From Bacteroidales bacterium (lineage in GTDB: Bacteria; Bacteroidota; Bacteroidia; Bacteroidales; UBA932), in the NCBI GenBank assembly GCA_016281435.1, contig JAEEIQ010000082.1:1-35283 (forward strand): a stretch of 35,283 nucleotides of DNA. The letters are read 5' to 3'. Both the position numbers and the translations under genes were made by a program. Below, in pieces: positions 33,712 through 35,283 of this stretch (its first letter is position 1; each line of letters begins with the position of its first letter). The notes beneath the pieces were generated by a model. The model was not told where the DNA came from and did no database searches. It was given only the letters and a program-made list of their open reading frames with translations.

Positions 33712-34821
33712 TTGAACAACATACGCGATATTTTTCTCTTCCTGGTCTGTGTGGGAGCCGGAACGAAGTGCCCTTCCGCCGGTGTCCTCCCTCCGGTCAT
33801 CCCATGGGAGAAACTGAAGGCGCTGGCCCGCTACCATTCCCTTCTCGCGGTGGTGCTGGACGGCTATAATGCCCTGTGTTCCAAAGGTCTTCTGGCCGAA
33901 GGGCAGGAGATGGACCCCGCCTTTGAAAGAAAGTGGATTTCCTCCGTTCTCAGCTCATACGAGAAGCGCTACCGGAATTACGGGGATGTGGTTGCCGCCT
34001 TGAACGGGTTTTATGCCTCCCATGGCTTCAAGATGCTGCTGTTGAAGGGCTACGGCCTCAGCAAGAACTGGCCTGTTCCGCGCCATCGCCCCTGTGGGGA
34101 CATCGATATCTGGATGTTCGGCCGCTGGAAAGAAGCCGATGACGCACTGATGGCCGAGAAGGGCATAAAGGCCGGCCACAGGCACCAGCACCACACGACT
34201 TTCCGCTTCGAAGGGCAGTTCGTCGAGAATCATTTCGATTTCGTGGACGTTTACTCCCATCCTTCCAGCCGGCGTTACGAGAAGATACTGAAAAGGCTTG
34301 CGCCCGAAGGCCTCGGGACGGTACGGATCGGGGATCAGGATGTGCTGACGCCGTCTCCGGACTTCAATGCGCTGTTCCTGCTGAGGCACGCCGCTTCCCA
34401 TTTCGCTTCCGAAAAGATGACTGTCCGCCAGGTGCTGGACTGGGCGTTCTTCGTACGCGAATGCGGCAAGGACGTGGACTGGAATCTCGTTTCAGGTACC
34501 GTCGATGAGTTCGGAATGAATGATTTCCTGAACTGCCTGGACGCCATCTGCGTGGAGGATTTCGGCTTTGGGGCCGATATCTTCCCTCCCTTCAAAGCCG
34601 ATCCGGAGCTGAAGGCCCGTATGCTCAGGGACCTTATATACCCGGAATTCTCAGAAAAGGAGCCCAAGGCGGTCCTGCGCCGCTTCGCATTCCGCTTCCG
34701 CCGCTGGAGGAAAAACGCATGGAAGAACCGCATGGTCTATCCCGAATCCTCCTTCGTCAGTTTCTTCTACCTCCTCTGGAGCCATATACGCAAGCCCAAG
34801 ATCCTGAGAAAGAAAGATTGA
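33712..34821 (+). CDS. Uncharacterised nucleotidyltransferase family protein
   Basis: This protein resembles the uncharacterised nucleotidyltransferase family that Pfam calls NTP_transf_5. With the start chosen here it has 369 residues. The nucleotidyltransferase core is visible as LKG at 111-113 and, after a short loop, RPCGDIDIWM with Gly129-Asp130 and Asp132 as the likely metal-binding acids. A conserved HHTTFRF and a helical C-terminal half follow. Members are often found in polysaccharide or cell-surface loci, but the substrate is unknown. The frame is open from 33655, but that part overlaps a terminator and promoter; no ATG lies in the first codons after the promoter, so TTG 33712 is the best guess, with GTG 33700 possible. 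The C-terminus is very basic. Confidence 0.78.
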   Translation: MNNIRDIFLFLVCVGAGTKCPSAGVLPPVIPWEKLKALARYHSLLAVVLDGYNALCSKGLLAEGQEMDPAFERKWISSVLSSYEKRYRNYGDVVAALNGFYASHGFKMLLLKGYGLSKNWPVPRHRPCGDIDIWMFGRWKEADDALMAEKGIKAGHRHQHHTTFRFEGQFVENHFDFVDVYSHPSSRRYEKILKRLAPEGLGTVRIGDQDVLTPSPDFNALFLLRHAASHFASEKMTVRQVLDWAFFVRECGKDVDWNLVSGTVDEFGMNDFLNCLDAICVEDFGFGADIFPPFKADPELKARMLRDLIYPEFSEKEPKAVLRRFAFRFRRWRKNAWKNRMVYPESSFVSFFYLLWSHIRKPKILRKKD

Positions 34822-34845
34822 ATTCGGTTTTAAAAAAATTATTAC

Positions 34846-34853
34846 TATTTTTG
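34846..34853 (+). promoter_or_regulatory. Putative -7 box for the terminal lipoprotein gene
   Basis: TATTTTTG fits TAnnTTTG and would give a leader of about 100 nt before the ATG at 34963. No -33 at good spacing is evident. The leader (about 34857-34962) contains the inverted repeat AACTGCCA (34862-34869) / TGGCAGTT (34905-34912) and an overlapping small hairpin CCATT/AATGG (34896-34907). Confidence 0.45.
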
Positions 34854-34962
34854 AGACTTGTAACTGCCAGTGCAAAAGCATATCGGACTTATTTTCCATT
34901 TCAATGGCAGTTTACATAGGTTACAAATTGAAAGTATTTTATCAGTTTAAGTCTCAGATAGT

Positions 34963-35283
34963 ATGAAAAAGATCCTGTTTGGCTGCTTTGTCGCAGTGCT
35001 CGGAATCGCCGTTCTCGGTTCCTGCAAGAAAGATCCCGGCAAACTTTCCTTCGAAGTCCCCGAGGAGATGAGTTTTGAAGTGGCGCCCGGCGCCACCGAA
35101 GTTTTCGGATTCGAAATCAAGAATCAGGCAGGCGCGTCTCTCGACGTGTTCGCAGAGTATGAAGGTACTGAATATGACGCCAAGGCAAGTGTTTCCGAAG
35201 ACGGACACAGCATCGAACTTGAAGTCACCGCTCCCGATATTGTCTTCGAAGAGTCCGAGTTCGTCGTCACTATCACGGTCAAG
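34963..35283 (+). CDS. Lipoprotein, 3' end outside the window
   Basis: An open frame of 107 codons runs off the end of the window without a stop. It starts with a lipoprotein signal (hydrophobic stretch ending AVLGSC, Cys21) followed by KKDPGK, a lysine/acidic stretch of the kind associated with surface-exposed lipoproteins in Bacteroidota. The visible mature part is acidic and strand-rich, with a repeated theme (LSFEVPEEMSFEV, then SIELEV and FVVTITV), suggestive of an immunoglobulin-like or BACON-like domain. The family cannot be named from this fragment. Confidence 0.8.
   Translation, partial: MKKILFGCFVAVLGIAVLGSCKKDPGKLSFEVPEEMSFEVAPGATEVFGFEIKNQAGASLDVFAEYEGTEYDAKASVSEDGHSIELEVTAPDIVFEESEFVVTITVK

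Overview
The window looks like a chromosome segment of a high-GC member of the phylum Bacteroidota, most likely the order Bacteroidales. Five things point there: TAnnTTTG-type -7 promoter boxes before nearly every transcription unit; the ATP synthase gene order atpDCBEFHAG with a signal-peptide-bearing, periplasm-extended a subunit; the Rnf order RnfBCDGEA preceded by an RseC-like gene; many lipoproteins and small outer-membrane barrels; and the neighbourhood alaS / M23 peptidases / MerR. Genus cannot be fixed from the sequence; a gut lineage of the Cryptobacteroides or Rikenellaceae kind is a guess.

Layout. (1) 1-180: the end of an rRNA operon, with 5S rRNA and an intrinsic terminator. (2) 218-8775: four same-strand genes for exported glycan-degrading enzymes: a GH78 alpha-L-rhamnosidase lipoprotein, a two-domain GH88 + DUF2264 protein, a GH127-like L-arabinofuranosidase lipoprotein and an S1 sulfatase lipoprotein. 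No SusC/SusD pair or regulator is present. (3) 8826-15871: a small outer-membrane barrel gene followed by the complete F-type ATP synthase operon, apparently from one promoter. (4) 15934-16045: a tRNA-Pro gene with an unusual AGG anticodon and a strong terminator. (5) 16090-17610: an S41 protease lipoprotein, converging on and overlapping a minus-strand operon (22634 down to 17562) of alaS and one ORF that fuses an LptF/LptG-type LPS-export permease to methionyl-tRNA formyltransferase. (6) 22699-22827: a 129-nt palindromic element between divergent promoters. (7) 22908-25215: two membrane-anchored M23 peptidases and a MerR regulator. (8) 25278-33169: one tightly packed run of a coiled-coil zinc-ribbon protein, dnaB, an RseC-like gene and the full Rnf complex. 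(9) 33212-35283: a small outer-membrane barrel, a terminator, an uncharacterised nucleotidyltransferase with a probable non-ATG start, and the start of a lipoprotein gene cut by the window end.

How the parts work together. The energy genes form a matched pair: Rnf couples reduced ferredoxin to NAD+ and exports ions, and the ATP synthase uses an ion gradient. The glycan block would remove rhamnose, (unsaturated) glucuronate, arabinofuranose and sulfate from a complex acidic polysaccharide. The most unusual points are the LptG-Fmt fusion, the GH88-DUF2264 fusion, the palindromic element and tRNA-Pro(AGG). No CRISPR array, phage, integrase or insertion sequence was seen, and no gene-free stretch exceeds 300 bases.
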